Source: CAVONV01 sp963697355 (GTDB taxonomy: Bacteria; Acidobacteriota; Vicinamibacteria; Marinacidobacterales; DATDRI01). From it: a stretch of 64,000 bases of DNA. The stretch is from the NCBI GenBank assembly GCA_963697355.1, contig CAVONV010000004.1:310001-374000 (forward strand), in the 5' to 3' direction. The translations under genes were made by a program, and so were the position numbers. Positions 19,487-28,323 of this stretch are shown piece by piece (the stretch's first letter is position 1; every line of letters starts with the position of its first letter). A model generated the notes under the pieces. The model searched no databases and had not been told where the DNA came from. It saw nothing but the letters and a program-made list of their open reading frames with translations.

Positions 19487-20146
19487 ATGTTCGGAATTGG
19501 ATTACCAGAACTATTCATAGTAGCCCTCATAGGAATCGTCCCCGTTGTCTTGCTGCTCTTGAGAGTATTCGCAAAGACTAGGGTGCAAGAAGGGGAAAGG
19601 GCCCGCGGCTCCATCGATCCCGCAGAAAACGCCCTATTTGCATCCTCCTATTTGGAACAGGCCTACAAGAGGATGGTGGGAAAGCCGCTTTCTTTGGGAG
19701 TCAAGTTGGTCACAGATGCGATACTAGCTGATAGACCTGCCCCATATGAAAGCGTAACAACATCGGCAGCCTTTCGGCTTGGCGTTGTCAACTGTTTTGC
19801 CCTTACTGCCGCCATGAATCTTGATATCAAAACTTTAGGCGTACTTGTTGTACCCCTAGAATCCACATTAGAGCTGTACAAGCAAGACCGCTATGAGCCG
19901 AAGAAAGTCTCGGTTCAAGACTACCTGTCAGCCTTTGGAATCCGCATCATCTTTGACGACGTGTCGAGCCCGACACGCCTCGAGCAGTACAAGGTTCTAG
20001 CCGAAGAGAAAATACTAGCTGTCACTTCTGACCCGCTTTTTGTGACGGCCGTTAAAGAATACGTTGAAGTGCATTTCCCAAAGACCGCAGTAGTGCACCC
20101 TGTGATCAAAGATGATGGCAAAGTCGCGAAAATGGAACTTGAATAG
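19487..20146 (+). CDS. membrane-anchored protein with a TatA-like N-terminus, unknown function
   Basis: A 219-residue protein. The ATG at 19487 is preferred because GAGAGG precedes it and the sequence from there (MFGIGLPELFIVALIGIVPV) copies the first helix of TatA/TatB: Phe-Gly-x-Gly-x-x-Glu, then a hydrophobic helix. The rest (about 45-219) is soluble, mixed alpha/beta, and has no motif I recognise; it is far too long and not amphipathic enough to be TatA. The base composition is more AT-rich than its neighbours, suggesting transfer. A second short ORF 336 bases downstream begins with almost the same eight codons, so the N-terminus was duplicated. Confidence 0.55.
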   Translation: MFGIGLPELFIVALIGIVPVVLLLLRVFAKTRVQEGERARGSIDPAENALFASSYLEQAYKRMVGKPLSLGVKLVTDAILADRPAPYESVTTSAAFRLGVVNCFALTAAMNLDIKTLGVLVVPLESTLELYKQDRYEPKKVSVQDYLSAFGIRIIFDDVSSPTRLEQYKVLAEEKILAVTSDPLFVTAVKEYVEVHFPKTAVVHPVIKDDGKVAKMELE

Positions 20147-20481
20147 ATGAGTTTCTCATTCTGTGCCGCGCCAAGAAAGCATACAATTCATGCGACATCA
20201 CGAACTGGTCGAAAAGGGCTAGCCCGCAACGAGGACGGACGATAAGTGGCTTCTCGCCATTTCGGTGTGGGATCAAAGGGGAGACTGTCTAGAACCGGCA
20301 GGGTGTAGGAATCATAGAAATGGGACTCAAGGACTTCTTTAGGCCCAAATGGAAGCAGAAGAATGTCATATCTAGAAACAATCATCTGATGCAGAGTTCG
20401 ACAGCCACGGGCGCAGGGGTGTTGAAGTCTCACGGTCGAACCAGTGACCCCCCGTAATCAAGAGTTGAAAGCAGGAACACG
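20147..20481. other. intergenic stretch, nothing recognised
   Basis: I see no supported gene here. The stretch sits between the TatA-like-headed gene and its short duplicate. A minus-strand frame at 20188-20433 lacks a ribosome binding site and recognisable sequence. Confidence 0.4.
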
Positions 20482-20592
20482 ATGTCCGAAATTGGAATGC
20501 CAGAACTAGTTGTTATCGGCTGGAATGCAAAACGCGCCCGGTATGAAGGTGGGAACGCCAAGATCCATATGAACGCGTCTGCGACATCATGA
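20482..20592 (+). CDS. 36-residue ORF, duplicated TatA-like start, overlapping the next gene
   Basis: The ORF runs MSEIGMPELVVIGWNAKRA to a TGA at 20590-20592 that overlaps the next start as ATGA. Its first nine codons differ from those of the gene at 19487 by only a few bases (atg-ttc-gga-att-gga versus atg-tcc-gaa-att-gga, then cca-gaa-cta). After the duplicated segment the similarity stops. It is either a translated leader that couples to the downstream membrane protein or the stub of a deleted paralogue. Confidence 0.45.
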   Translation: MSEIGMPELVVIGWNAKRARYEGGNAKIHMNASATS

Positions 20593-21455
20593 TTGTAGCT
20601 GGGCTCTACTTTGCAGGCGCCGTGCTCTGCTTCTTTGTCTTTACCTTGCCCATACTGCTTCTAGCCGCCGTCGTCACCGTGGCGATTTTCCACCGAACCG
20701 GCAGGAAACGGCACATGGGAGTCGAGAGCCCCACGGTGATGCGGTTGGACAAGAACCAGATGTTGGTCCTAATGTTCGGAGTGGGGTTTGTTGTGCTGTT
20801 CTCACTCTATACAGTAGTGTTCCTTCTGGGAGCGTTCGCGTACTGGCCGTCTCCCCATGAGACACCTTGCGCCGCGATACCCGAAGGGACGGTGGCCATC
20901 GCCGTTGCGTTCACTCCCGCCGGAAAGAACGGCACAACGGGCAAGTACATTCCAGGTGGTGCGAATGTGCGGATAGCTGCGAAACTCGAGCAGTGTGCCG
21001 ATCGCTTTCAACTCGTGCTTACCCAAAAAGCCGTATCGGACGCCCTGGATAATGAGAAGGCGCTTCGAGATGGAACACCTGTCGAGCAGATGCACATCGA
21101 CAACGAGCGAAACGTGCGCACTTGGGAGGCGATATCTTGTGCGGTGGACCGATTGGAGCAGTTTCCTCCAGATGTGCCGCTCGGTCTCGTAGCTCACGAC
21201 AAGCATCTGGGGCGGGCCCGCCACGCCCTGGAAGCCGTGCTCGAGAAGAGGCGGCCAGGAGCGCCGGTTGTTGCCATTCATTTGGGGGAGACGCCTTATC
21301 AGAGTAGTGCTTTCTATTTGCCCTGGTGGTGGGCGGCCAGGGAGTTGTTTGCTTGGCCCTCACAGTACTGGCTGGTGCACCGCGGTGCTCTGGAGTGCTC
21401 CGGAGACGTGGCCATTTCCGATCCGCTAATGCCGGTTGAGTCAGGCCAGAAGTAA
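20589..21455 (+). CDS. membrane protein, possibly DUF218/YdcF-like
   Basis: A 288-residue protein with transmembrane segments near residues 2-32 and 58-85. The remaining C-terminal part includes LGLVAHDKHLGRARHALEAV and GAPVVAIHLGETPYQ. The pattern of two helices, then a Rossmann-like domain with a helix following LVAHDKH, loosely resembles the SanA/YdcF (DUF218) family, but the conserved DUF218 residues are not clearly visible, so the name is tentative. It starts inside the preceding 36-residue ORF (ATGA overlap) and its end overlaps the WD40 gene, so these are probably co-transcribed. Confidence 0.5.
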   Translation: MIVAGLYFAGAVLCFFVFTLPILLLAAVVTVAIFHRTGRKRHMGVESPTVMRLDKNQMLVLMFGVGFVVLFSLYTVVFLLGAFAYWPSPHETPCAAIPEGTVAIAVAFTPAGKNGTTGKYIPGGANVRIAAKLEQCADRFQLVLTQKAVSDALDNEKALRDGTPVEQMHIDNERNVRTWEAISCAVDRLEQFPPDVPLGLVAHDKHLGRARHALEAVLEKRRPGAPVVAIHLGETPYQSSAFYLPWWWAARELFAWPSQYWLVHRGALECSGDVAISDPLMPVESGQK

Positions 21456-22629
21456 CAGAAGGAGAGAAGGGACAAGCTGTGGAAGCGGACTCACGCTCAA
21501 CAACCCCTCGCATCCGAAGTTGCAGGTGTCACCACGCATCGAACATGTTCAGAACGGAGACCGAAGGTTGCCTAAGATTCTCGCCGGACATCGTGGAAGC
21601 ATAGCGGCCGTCTCCACGACCAAGGACGATCGATTTGTCTTGTCTGGTGGCAGCGACAAAACGCTGAAGTTGTGGAATATCGAGAGTGGAGAATGCCAGC
21701 GGACTTTCGTGGGACACGACGCTGAGGTCAGTGCTTTGGCGGTTGTGCCAAACGGTCCGTTCGTCGTATCCGGCAGCCGCGACGAGACATTGCGACTATG
21801 GAACATTGAGTCCGGTGAATGCGTGCGGACGCTCGAAGGACATGTGGGTGAGGTTTGTTCTGTAGCAGTGGCCCCGGATGGCCAAACCGTCATTTCGGGC
21901 GGTGAAGACGGCACCCTTAGGCTCTGGGATCTGAGGGCGGGGAGCTGTCAAAGGGTGTTCGATGGTCATCCTGCCCGTAAGGACATGCAGAGCCTCATAC
22001 GGGGGTCCAACTCTGAGATCGCGTACAACGATGTGTTAACGAACTATGCCTTGGCGCCCACCTATGAAGCCGATACTCTCAGCTTCTTCGGTCACGCGGA
22101 CACGGTGACAGCTGTAGCATTGTGCCCGGAAGGCCGCCTTATCGTCTCGTCTAGCCGGGATACGACCGTGAGACTTTGGGATGTTCGCTCCGGGAAATGC
22201 CTGTGGATCTTCGGCGGTTTTCACCATGGACCCGGGTTCAGCGTCGGCAATGTAGCGATTGTTCGGAACGGGAAGTTTGTCGTTTCATTGAGCGAGACGT
22301 TGCGCGTGTGGAAGCTCTCACGTAAGACCCTTCGTCGCGCCCTTTGGGGAGTGGTGTCGGAAAAGAGCCTCGCGACGTTGGGCGATGAACAAATGTTGGG
22401 TCGCGCTATGGCAGTGATGCCCGACGCTAGACACGTTCTCGTAACGACCGACAGAGGAAAGACCATCAGCCTGTTCCGTCTCAAGAGCGGTCGTCACGTG
22501 AGCGACTTGGAACCCAGTTCACATCAGGTGAACTCCCTGGCCGTGGATTCGAGGGGCTATCGCGTCGTGACTGGCGGCAATGACGGCAATATTGAGCTGT
22601 GGGATTTGCAGAAAGTGGGGGCAAGATGA
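21436..22629 (+). CDS. WD40-repeat protein
   Basis: Up to 397 residues, nearly all WD40 repeats. Clear blades have the form GH-x(2)-V-x-S/A-V-x(5)-G-x-x-V/I-x-S-G-(S/G)-x-D-x-T-(L/V)-(K/R)-L-W, for example DDRFVLSGGSDKTLKLWNIE and PFVVSGSRDETLRLWNIES, then SGGEDGTLRLWDLR and SSSRDTTVRLWDVR. At least six blades are visible, with one degenerate pair in the middle. The start is unsure: a TTG at 21436 overlaps the previous gene by 20 bases. The only good ribosome binding site (AGGAGAGAAGG near 21460) serves a GTG in another frame, which hints at a frameshift near 21480-21570. It has no signal peptide, so is cytoplasmic and probably a protein-binding scaffold. Confidence 0.75.
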   Translation: MSQARSNRRREGTSCGSGLTLNNPSHPKLQVSPRIEHVQNGDRRLPKILAGHRGSIAAVSTTKDDRFVLSGGSDKTLKLWNIESGECQRTFVGHDAEVSALAVVPNGPFVVSGSRDETLRLWNIESGECVRTLEGHVGEVCSVAVAPDGQTVISGGEDGTLRLWDLRAGSCQRVFDGHPARKDMQSLIRGSNSEIAYNDVLTNYALAPTYEADTLSFFGHADTVTAVALCPEGRLIVSSSRDTTVRLWDVRSGKCLWIFGGFHHGPGFSVGNVAIVRNGKFVVSLSETLRVWKLSRKTLRRALWGVVSEKSLATLGDEQMLGRAMAVMPDARHVLVTTDRGKTISLFRLKSGRHVSDLEPSSHQVNSLAVDSRGYRVVTGGNDGNIELWDLQKVGAR

Positions 22630-22635
22630 AGACAA

Positions 22636-23403
22636 ATGGCGAGGCTCGTTATCCATAACGACACCGACCTCAGACGAGCGGATCTTCGAGAGGCCGATCT
22701 GCAGGAAATGAACCTCAAGAACGCAGACCTTCGGGAGGCTGATCTTTGGTGCGCGGATCTTCGACGAGCCGATCTTCAGGAAGCCAATCTTGGAGCCGCA
22801 AACCTCCAAGAAGCGGATTTATCAGGGGCTAACCTGAGCCGTGCCAAACTGGAGAAGGCAAATCTACGGTCGGCGAATCTGTACAAGGCCTGCCTTTGGA
22901 ATGCGAACCTCGAGGGAGCCGATCTCGAGGGAGCCGATCTCTTCAATGCTGACGTCCGGGGTATCCGTCTGAAAGGTGCGAATCTTGCCGTGGCCATTCT
23001 CCAAGGGACCATTCTGGAGGGAATCGAGCTAGTGGGATCAGATCTCAGAGGGGCGAATCTGAAGGAGGCGAATCTGCGAGGAGCTAATCTCGAAGATTCC
23101 AACCTGAAGGCGGCGAAACTTCACGGGGCCGATCTTCGAAACGCGAATCTGCGGAGCGTGAATCTTGGCGAAGCCGTGCTTTGTGGTACTGAGCTGCAGA
23201 ACGCAGATCTACAAACCGCGGATCTTGCAGGCGCTGATCTTGCCGGGGCGAACTTGCGGGGAGCCGACCTTCGGAATGTGTCGGGCTTGACTTGTCACCA
23301 GCTGACGAGAGCGCGGAGTTTGTACAAAGCCAAGCTGGACGCCGAATTGTCAAAACAAATCGAAGAGAGTCATCCGGAGCTTTTCGAGAACTGGCATTCG
23401 TGA
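22636..23403 (+). CDS. pentapeptide-repeat protein
   Basis: A 255-residue protein built almost wholly of A(D/N)Lxx repeats from about residue 10 to 215, for example DLRRADLREADLQEMNLKNA and GADLAGANLRGADLRN. These form a right-handed quadrilateral beta-helix. A short helical tail follows, with LTCHQLTRARSLYKAKLDAE. The gene starts 6 bases after the WD40 gene ends, so they are co-transcribed. Some family members mimic DNA and protect gyrase, others are scaffolds; the sequence does not decide. The tail with a TCHQL motif is common in cyanobacterial and acidobacterial scaffolding members. Confidence 0.85.
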   Translation: MARLVIHNDTDLRRADLREADLQEMNLKNADLREADLWCADLRRADLQEANLGAANLQEADLSGANLSRAKLEKANLRSANLYKACLWNANLEGADLEGADLFNADVRGIRLKGANLAVAILQGTILEGIELVGSDLRGANLKEANLRGANLEDSNLKAAKLHGADLRNANLRSVNLGEAVLCGTELQNADLQTADLAGADLAGANLRGADLRNVSGLTCHQLTRARSLYKAKLDAELSKQIEESHPELFENWHS

Positions 23404-23494
23404 TCATCTTCTGCCATGGCTTGTTACAGACGCTCTCCGAAATACGTTACGAGACCTTTTCAGAAGAAGCCGATTCATGGTTAGCTGTATCAGC

Positions 23495-23764
23495 ATGAGC
23501 CGCAGGATCGTCACCAAAGGTCTGGTGGACGAGTTGCGGGAACTGCACCAACTGAACCGGCTCCTTGGGACGCGTAGCGTGGGTGTGCAGCTGTCAATGG
23601 CGCAAGGGGACTACATCCGCCCCGTCTGGGAACGGTTCAAGGAGCTCTGTCGCAAGATCGCAGACGAGACGAGAGAACCGAGTGATGATCCCAAGGCACT
23701 TGCGGAATGGCTGTCATGGAATGTTCGTGGTGTCGCCGCTGAGACCTTTGGGGATGACGGGTAG
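23495..23764 (+). CDS. small protein of unknown function
   Basis: About 89 residues beginning MSRRIVTKGLVDELRELHQL and ending FGDDG; an upstream ATG at 23477 would add six residues. The composition is charged and helical (FKELCRKIADETREPSDDPK), compatible with a small soluble protein. I recognise no family. It follows the WD40 and pentapeptide genes on the same strand and converges on the HEAVH gene. No strong ribosome binding site is visible, so the call is moderate at best. Confidence 0.4.
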   Translation: MSRRIVTKGLVDELRELHQLNRLLGTRSVGVQLSMAQGDYIRPVWERFKELCRKIADETREPSDDPKALAEWLSWNVRGVAAETFGDDG

Positions 23765-23839
23765 AATGGCGGCCCTCTCCTCGGCCGGGACCGCTGGCGG
23801 GGCTTGGGCCTGGTTCTGTTACCGATTTTCCGTCGAGGT

Positions 23840-25231
23840 CTAGGACCGTCCAGCCCACCGTGTTCCGTCATCCGGGTCTGGGGCAAATTCCTGCACCAAC
23901 CCGGATACCGTGGCGTGAACAAATCGGCTGGAGTCCGCGTGTCGCATGGTGAAGCGCAGGATCCTGTTCTCGTCATCGTAGTGCTTCAGCAATCCCAGGA
24001 ACCTTCGGAAAAGCTCTCTCTCGGCGCCCGTGATCACAGGATCCCCGAACGCGCTGATGTACACGTGATCCTGTTCCGCGTCCTGCAGGTCCTGCTCCAG
24101 TTTGGACAGATCAGCCTCAGGGAGTCCTCGGATTTCGTGGCGGCTGCCCAACCGGTCTTCGACACGAGCCCCTTCCAGGGTCAGCATAATGTCTACGGTA
24201 ATGGGATAGCCTATTTTTTCGGCCAGAGCGTCGTGGTACAGCTTTATTTTCAGGTAGTTGTCGTAAAGGTACATGCTGAACCGGTCGCAAAACATCTCCA
24301 GAGCGATGAGGATGTTGATGCTGTCCTGTGTTTCCTGGCTCGCAGGCTTGTCTTTGACCTTTTCCAGCGCTTTGATGAGGTTCTTAGTGAAGACTACACT
24401 GGTTTGCAGAGTCTGGTCGCCATTGATGACCGCCAGGTAGCGGTCCAGACTCATGGCTTCCAGGAACTCGTGCTGCTCGGCTGGGAGATCGGCCGCCACC
24501 TCATCTGGTAAATGTAAGGCCAGGGCGTGAACGGCTTCGTGGATGAACCCCAGACCGACGTAGTCCCTCAAGGACTCGAAGTCGGTGCGCGCTTCTTTGC
24601 TGCTCCACTTCTTTTCCATGCCCTCCAACAGTTGCTGAAAGGGTTCGGCGAAATCGCCCGCGCGTTGGAGCATCTCGGGGAGATCGTGTCTATAGGCTCG
24701 GTACACGGCGGCCGGATTCAGCGTGTTCATCACCGCCTCGACGTATCGGGGCGGAATCTCCTGGTACAGGGGCTTGGCGCTATCATCCATGAACTGCGGG
24801 TCCATCAATACGATCCTGAAAACAAGGGAAGCCATGTCGTTCTGGCCACGCGGGAAACGAAACAAGGGTTCACCGCCGATAGGTGTCGCCATTACCAGGG
24901 TTCCTTCTTCATCTTCCGGCAGCTTCTCGGCACGGGTGAACCAATCCACGGAAACCTGATCGCTAAAGCGCCGAAGCCCGTTCGCTTCCAGTAGATGCAG
25001 CCAGGTGGCAACAGCTTTCTCTGAAACGATCTCGAATGCGCCCGGCCAAGGGCGTTCCTCCTCCGCCTCGATCAGCTCGCCGAACTGCTGTCTTACCTGA
25101 CGATCGAGAAGACGGGTTGCTTCTTTCGCCCGTAGCTCCGTGAAACTCCGCCCATGTTGAGCTCGGGTGGTTTTCTCTCGACGCACATCCTGCTTGCCGA
25201 TCAAGTTGGCGAACCTTGTCTTAGAATCCAT
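23840..25231 (-). CDS. putative metalloprotease with a HEAVH motif, unknown family
   Basis: A 463-residue protein. The ATG at 25231 follows GAGGATG, which decides the start. The only known signature is an HExxH zinc-binding motif: GFIHEAVHALALH at about residues 228-240, in a hydrophobic helix as in zinc peptidases. A Glu about 20 residues downstream (in EFLEAMSLD) could be the third ligand; this is inference. The rest is acidic and largely helical, with no signal peptide or membrane helix, so it should be cytoplasmic. I cannot assign a family. It converges on the WD40/pentapeptide cluster. Alternative: a non-enzymatic protein with a chance HExxH. Confidence 0.6.
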   Translation of the reverse strand: MDSKTRFANLIGKQDVRREKTTRAQHGRSFTELRAKEATRLLDRQVRQQFGELIEAEEERPWPGAFEIVSEKAVATWLHLLEANGLRRFSDQVSVDWFTRAEKLPEDEEGTLVMATPIGGEPLFRFPRGQNDMASLVFRIVLMDPQFMDDSAKPLYQEIPPRYVEAVMNTLNPAAVYRAYRHDLPEMLQRAGDFAEPFQQLLEGMEKKWSSKEARTDFESLRDYVGLGFIHEAVHALALHLPDEVAADLPAEQHEFLEAMSLDRYLAVINGDQTLQTSVVFTKNLIKALEKVKDKPASQETQDSINILIALEMFCDRFSMYLYDNYLKIKLYHDALAEKIGYPITVDIMLTLEGARVEDRLGSRHEIRGLPEADLSKLEQDLQDAEQDHVYISAFGDPVITGAERELFRRFLGLLKHYDDENRILRFTMRHADSSRFVHATVSGLVQEFAPDPDDGTRWAGRS

Positions 25232-25763
25232 AACATCCTCATTGTGTAGCGACATTTCTTCTCATTGTCTGCGATACCTTTGATGCAAAAGGTACCATGA
25301 GCAAGGTAGGCGCCGTAGTGAGGGCCCACGCAGGCCCTGGCGCCGGGAATAGGAGAATCCAAACTGATCCCTTGTTCAACCTCACAGCAACGGGATGCCA
25401 GGTGTGGGCGAGACGGTAGAACCGATGTGCAGAACGTTTGCTGCTGCCTTTGAGTGTCCGAGTCAATGCTCTGCTCTGCCGACGAAAATTTCAAAGAGAA
25501 GTTCGAGCGACTGGCTGAAGTGCTCGGTCACGATCCCATACCCGTCCCGGTAGAGCACATACCCCAGGAGGTATCGGGGAAGGCATGCCTCCGCCTCCGG
25601 ATTTCATATTTCCTTTTCCCTCAACGTTTTGTCGTTACGCACATCCATGGCATCCCTTTTGCTCTTCTCTAAGGTCGCAGGAGGTGAGGCGATCGCAGGA
25701 AAGGGTCGGGAGAGCCAATTGCCTGGCCGAAAGTCGCATCGCGCGGATGAAAGGAGAATTGAA
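25232..25763. other. intergenic stretch with no supported gene
   Basis: This is the divergent promoter region between the HEAVH gene and the zinc-ribbon gene. Overlapping short frames on both strands (such as 25454-25672 and 25239-25466) lack good ribosome binding sites and coding character, so I do not call them. Confidence 0.4.
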
Positions 25764-26165
25764 ATGAGAAGGTGCATCTATTGCGAGCGAATCATTGTGG
25801 CGGGCGGTCACGGCGAAGAAGGGGAGTTTTGCTCGAAGAAGTGCCAGGCGGTGGACAGGAAACTCCAAGAGGGCTTTTGTAGCACATGCCTTTCTGAAAC
25901 AACGGATGAGGCACCCGGGAAGGTCTATTCGTTGAACGCTATCGGGACCATGCTCATGGGGACGAGATGGAACCCAAAGGGGACTCAACTGTGCCCGAAT
26001 TGCGGCTCAGTGGTTCAGCAGAAATGGGTGACCTTTGGTGTTGGGATCGTACCTCTGGGTACGTATCGCATTCTGTACTTAAGAAAGGGCTTCATGGAGA
26101 GCGACTTTGTGGGCCGTAGATTGAGAAACGATCCGGTACCGTCAAAAGGAAATCCGCCCATGTGA
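25764..26165 (+). CDS. small zinc-ribbon protein
   Basis: A 133-residue protein. AAGGAGA seven bases upstream fixes the ATG at 25764. It has two treble-clef-like cysteine pairs at the N-terminus (MRRCIYCERIIVAGGHG, then EFCSKKC) and further CxxC pairs (FCSTCLSE at about 40 and LCPNCGSVVQ at about 83). A hydrophobic segment (FGVGIVPLGTYRILYL) follows near residues 95-112 and may be membrane-associated. The gene is AT-richer than its surroundings. It overlaps the next gene by one base, so the two are coupled and probably act together. No function is known. Confidence 0.65.
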   Translation: MRRCIYCERIIVAGGHGEEGEFCSKKCQAVDRKLQEGFCSTCLSETTDEAPGKVYSLNAIGTMLMGTRWNPKGTQLCPNCGSVVQQKWVTFGVGIVPLGTYRILYLRKGFMESDFVGRRLRNDPVPSKGNPPM

Positions 26166-26749
26166 TGAAAGGTGACACTGTGAACGAAGACAAGACTTAT
26201 CGAAAGATTGTGAGCCGTCTGCAGCCTGGTAGAAATGATCTTCTGATAAATGGAAAGTGGGGCATTCCTCTCACTGAACTTGCTGAGGACGAAGCAAGAA
26301 AAGCCGGTCTCGTGGAGTGGAAATACCGATGGGTGACAAAGGAGGAGTTGCGCCAACTGAAACCCCAATATAGAACCTACATGAGCATCAAGTGGATCGC
26401 GGCGATTATCCTTTTCATTGGAATCTCTGTTTTGGTGAAGGCTGCGGATTTTGTAGATGCCGCTCCGTCTCTGCCATCTTCGGTTAGGGAGAGCGTGGCC
26501 TTTGGCAGCAAGTTCTTGTACCCGGTTTTTCATTTCGTCGTTGCTTTCGGAACAAGCAGATATCGAAATTGGGCTCGGTGGGTATCGGTCATTCTCTTTC
26601 CATTCCTCATACCGCCAAGGACATTCTATGAGTCTCAAACCGATGAAATCTTCAAGTGGTACATGCTTATCCTGTGTTTCTTCATTCTTATGTTGGTCAC
26701 TTTCTTCTCGAGAACCGGTAGAGTGATTTTCAAGGAAAGTAGACGCTGA
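26165..26749 (+). CDS. membrane protein of unknown function
   Basis: A 194-residue protein whose ATG at 26165 overlaps the previous TGA by one base. The N-terminal 75 residues are soluble. Hydrophobic segments follow at about 78-97 (IKWIAAIILFIGISVLVKA), about 115-130, about 140-152 and about 165-182 (YMLILCFFILMLVTFF), so four membrane helices are likely. AT-rich codon use matches the zinc-ribbon partner rather than the flanking genes. I do not recognise the family. Confidence 0.6.
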   Translation: MKGDTVNEDKTYRKIVSRLQPGRNDLLINGKWGIPLTELAEDEARKAGLVEWKYRWVTKEELRQLKPQYRTYMSIKWIAAIILFIGISVLVKAADFVDAAPSLPSSVRESVAFGSKFLYPVFHFVVAFGTSRYRNWARWVSVILFPFLIPPRTFYESQTDEIFKWYMLILCFFILMLVTFFSRTGRVIFKESRR

Positions 26750-26907
26750 CAAGGGCGATGGCCGTGTTCTATGATTCGGAGCTGCCTATTGGTTTGGTCG
26801 ACGCTCGTCCTCTTGCGTTTCCGTACGACACGATAAAGAGCCTTGCTTCCGATCACAATTGATTCTCGGTCTAGGTCTGAATCCGCCGAGCTAAGTGGCA
26901 AGTAGAG

Positions 26908-28323
26908 TTATTGCCCCGGGTGGACTCGATACTTGTGTAACGTCGAGACGAATCGCGGATACTCCGCGTCTTTGATGTTGAGGCGGCGGGCCACCTGCTT
27001 CAGGTTGTGTTGGTTTTCCACAAAGTAGTCCGTAAGGAAGGTCTTGAGCTCGCGACGACTGATTTCGCGGTCGAGAAAAGCAGGCCAGGCCGTATCCCAA
27101 AAGCTTTTTCCGGTAGCGATGGCTGTCTTGAACGGCTCAAATACAGCCGACGATTCCACTTCAGTGCCACGGGAAGTGCGACGCTGGAGAAGCTGCTCGA
27201 CTTCGGAACCGATCTCTGGACCCGCAAACTGGATGCCGACGCGCTTCATGACATTGATGACCTCGCGGACGTTGCCTGGCCAGTCGTAGTTGAGAACCAC
27301 GTCCCAGAATCCGGCCCCGAGTCGCTTACCGCGCAGGAAGCGCTCATGCTCATGGACCAAGGCGCGGATGTCGTCTTTGCGCTTCCGTAGGGGTGGGATA
27401 TCGATCGTCAACACGTTGAGCCGATAGAACAAATCCTCACGGAAACGCTCCCTAGCGATCTCCTCCTCCAGGCTACGATTTGTGGCAGCGATGATACGAA
27501 CCGCGACGTTTCTCTCTCGGGTATCACCGACGGCACGAAAACGCTGTGTATCCATGAAGCGGAGGAGCTTCGCTTGAAACGTCACCGGCACTTCGGCGAT
27601 TTCATCGAGAAAGAGCGTCCCACCCTCGGCGACTTCTACGAGCCCGGTCTTGTCCCGAACCGCCCCGGTGAACGCCCCCGTCGCGTGGCCAAAGAGCTCG
27701 CTCTCGAATAGGGTCTCGGGTATGGCAGGCGTGTCGACGACAATGAATTGGCCATCGCGTCCGGAGAAACGGTGAATCAGTTGAGCGATGTGGCTCTTCC
27801 CGACACCGGTCTCACCCAGGATGAGCACCGGATCTTCTTCCAGCGCGAAGGCCAGGACGAGCTGACGGATGCTCTGGGTGGCCAAGCTATCGCCGGTGAT
27901 TCCTCCTTCGCGCTCCTCGATGCTTTTGAGCTCGGACAGGATGTTCTTGAGAGCTGTGCCGTTGTCTTTGAAGAACTCGATGTCGGCTGGGTCGAAAGCA
28001 TCGTTCCCGCTGTCGACGTAGAGAATCAAGTCTTCATCGATGGGGTGGATGAAGAGGCTTTTGACGTACAGAATTCGGGCTGATTCGGGGAAGGAGAGCT
28101 CCTCGCTTCCGATTACCACGTCCTTCTGCATCAGCGTGCCCCCACCGGAAAGCACCTCGAGCAGATGGGTGCGCGAGAAACCAAGACCCTTCTGTACGGT
28201 TTTACCGCTCACCGGGCGGCCGTGATGCCACCGTATACGACCTCCGCGGTCAGCGATCATGACGAGAGCGATATCCTTTTGTCGGATCTTCTCGGAAAGC
28301 CGCGCTTTGAAGTCTCCGATCAT
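26908..28323 (-). CDS. sigma-54-dependent transcriptional activator (AAA+) with sensor-like N-terminus
   Basis: A 471-residue regulator. Residues 1-145 form a GAF/FHA-like sensory region with no phosphorylatable receiver. The AAA+ core follows, with Walker A GETGVGKSH (about 169), the sigma-54 contact loop GAFTGA (about 212), and GGTLFLDEIAEVP as Walker B. The C-terminal helix-turn-helix is NLKQVARRLNIKDAEYPRF. All elements needed to open sigma-54 promoters are present. Its ATG overlaps the stop of the upstream TPR kinase gene by four bases (ATGA), so the two are translated together. That makes the kinase its likely regulator, by inference. Confidence 0.92.
   Translation of the reverse strand: MIGDFKARLSEKIRQKDIALVMIADRGGRIRWHHGRPVSGKTVQKGLGFSRTHLLEVLSGGGTLMQKDVVIGSEELSFPESARILYVKSLFIHPIDEDLILYVDSGNDAFDPADIEFFKDNGTALKNILSELKSIEEREGGITGDSLATQSIRQLVLAFALEEDPVLILGETGVGKSHIAQLIHRFSGRDGQFIVVDTPAIPETLFESELFGHATGAFTGAVRDKTGLVEVAEGGTLFLDEIAEVPVTFQAKLLRFMDTQRFRAVGDTRERNVAVRIIAATNRSLEEEIARERFREDLFYRLNVLTIDIPPLRKRKDDIRALVHEHERFLRGKRLGAGFWDVVLNYDWPGNVREVINVMKRVGIQFAGPEIGSEVEQLLQRRTSRGTEVESSAVFEPFKTAIATGKSFWDTAWPAFLDREISRRELKTFLTDYFVENQHNLKQVARRLNIKDAEYPRFVSTLHKYRVHPGQ

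Noticed and set aside
20188..20433. Minus-strand frame of 81 codons between the TatA-like ORFs
   Set aside because: No ribosome binding site, cysteine/proline-rich shadow-like composition.
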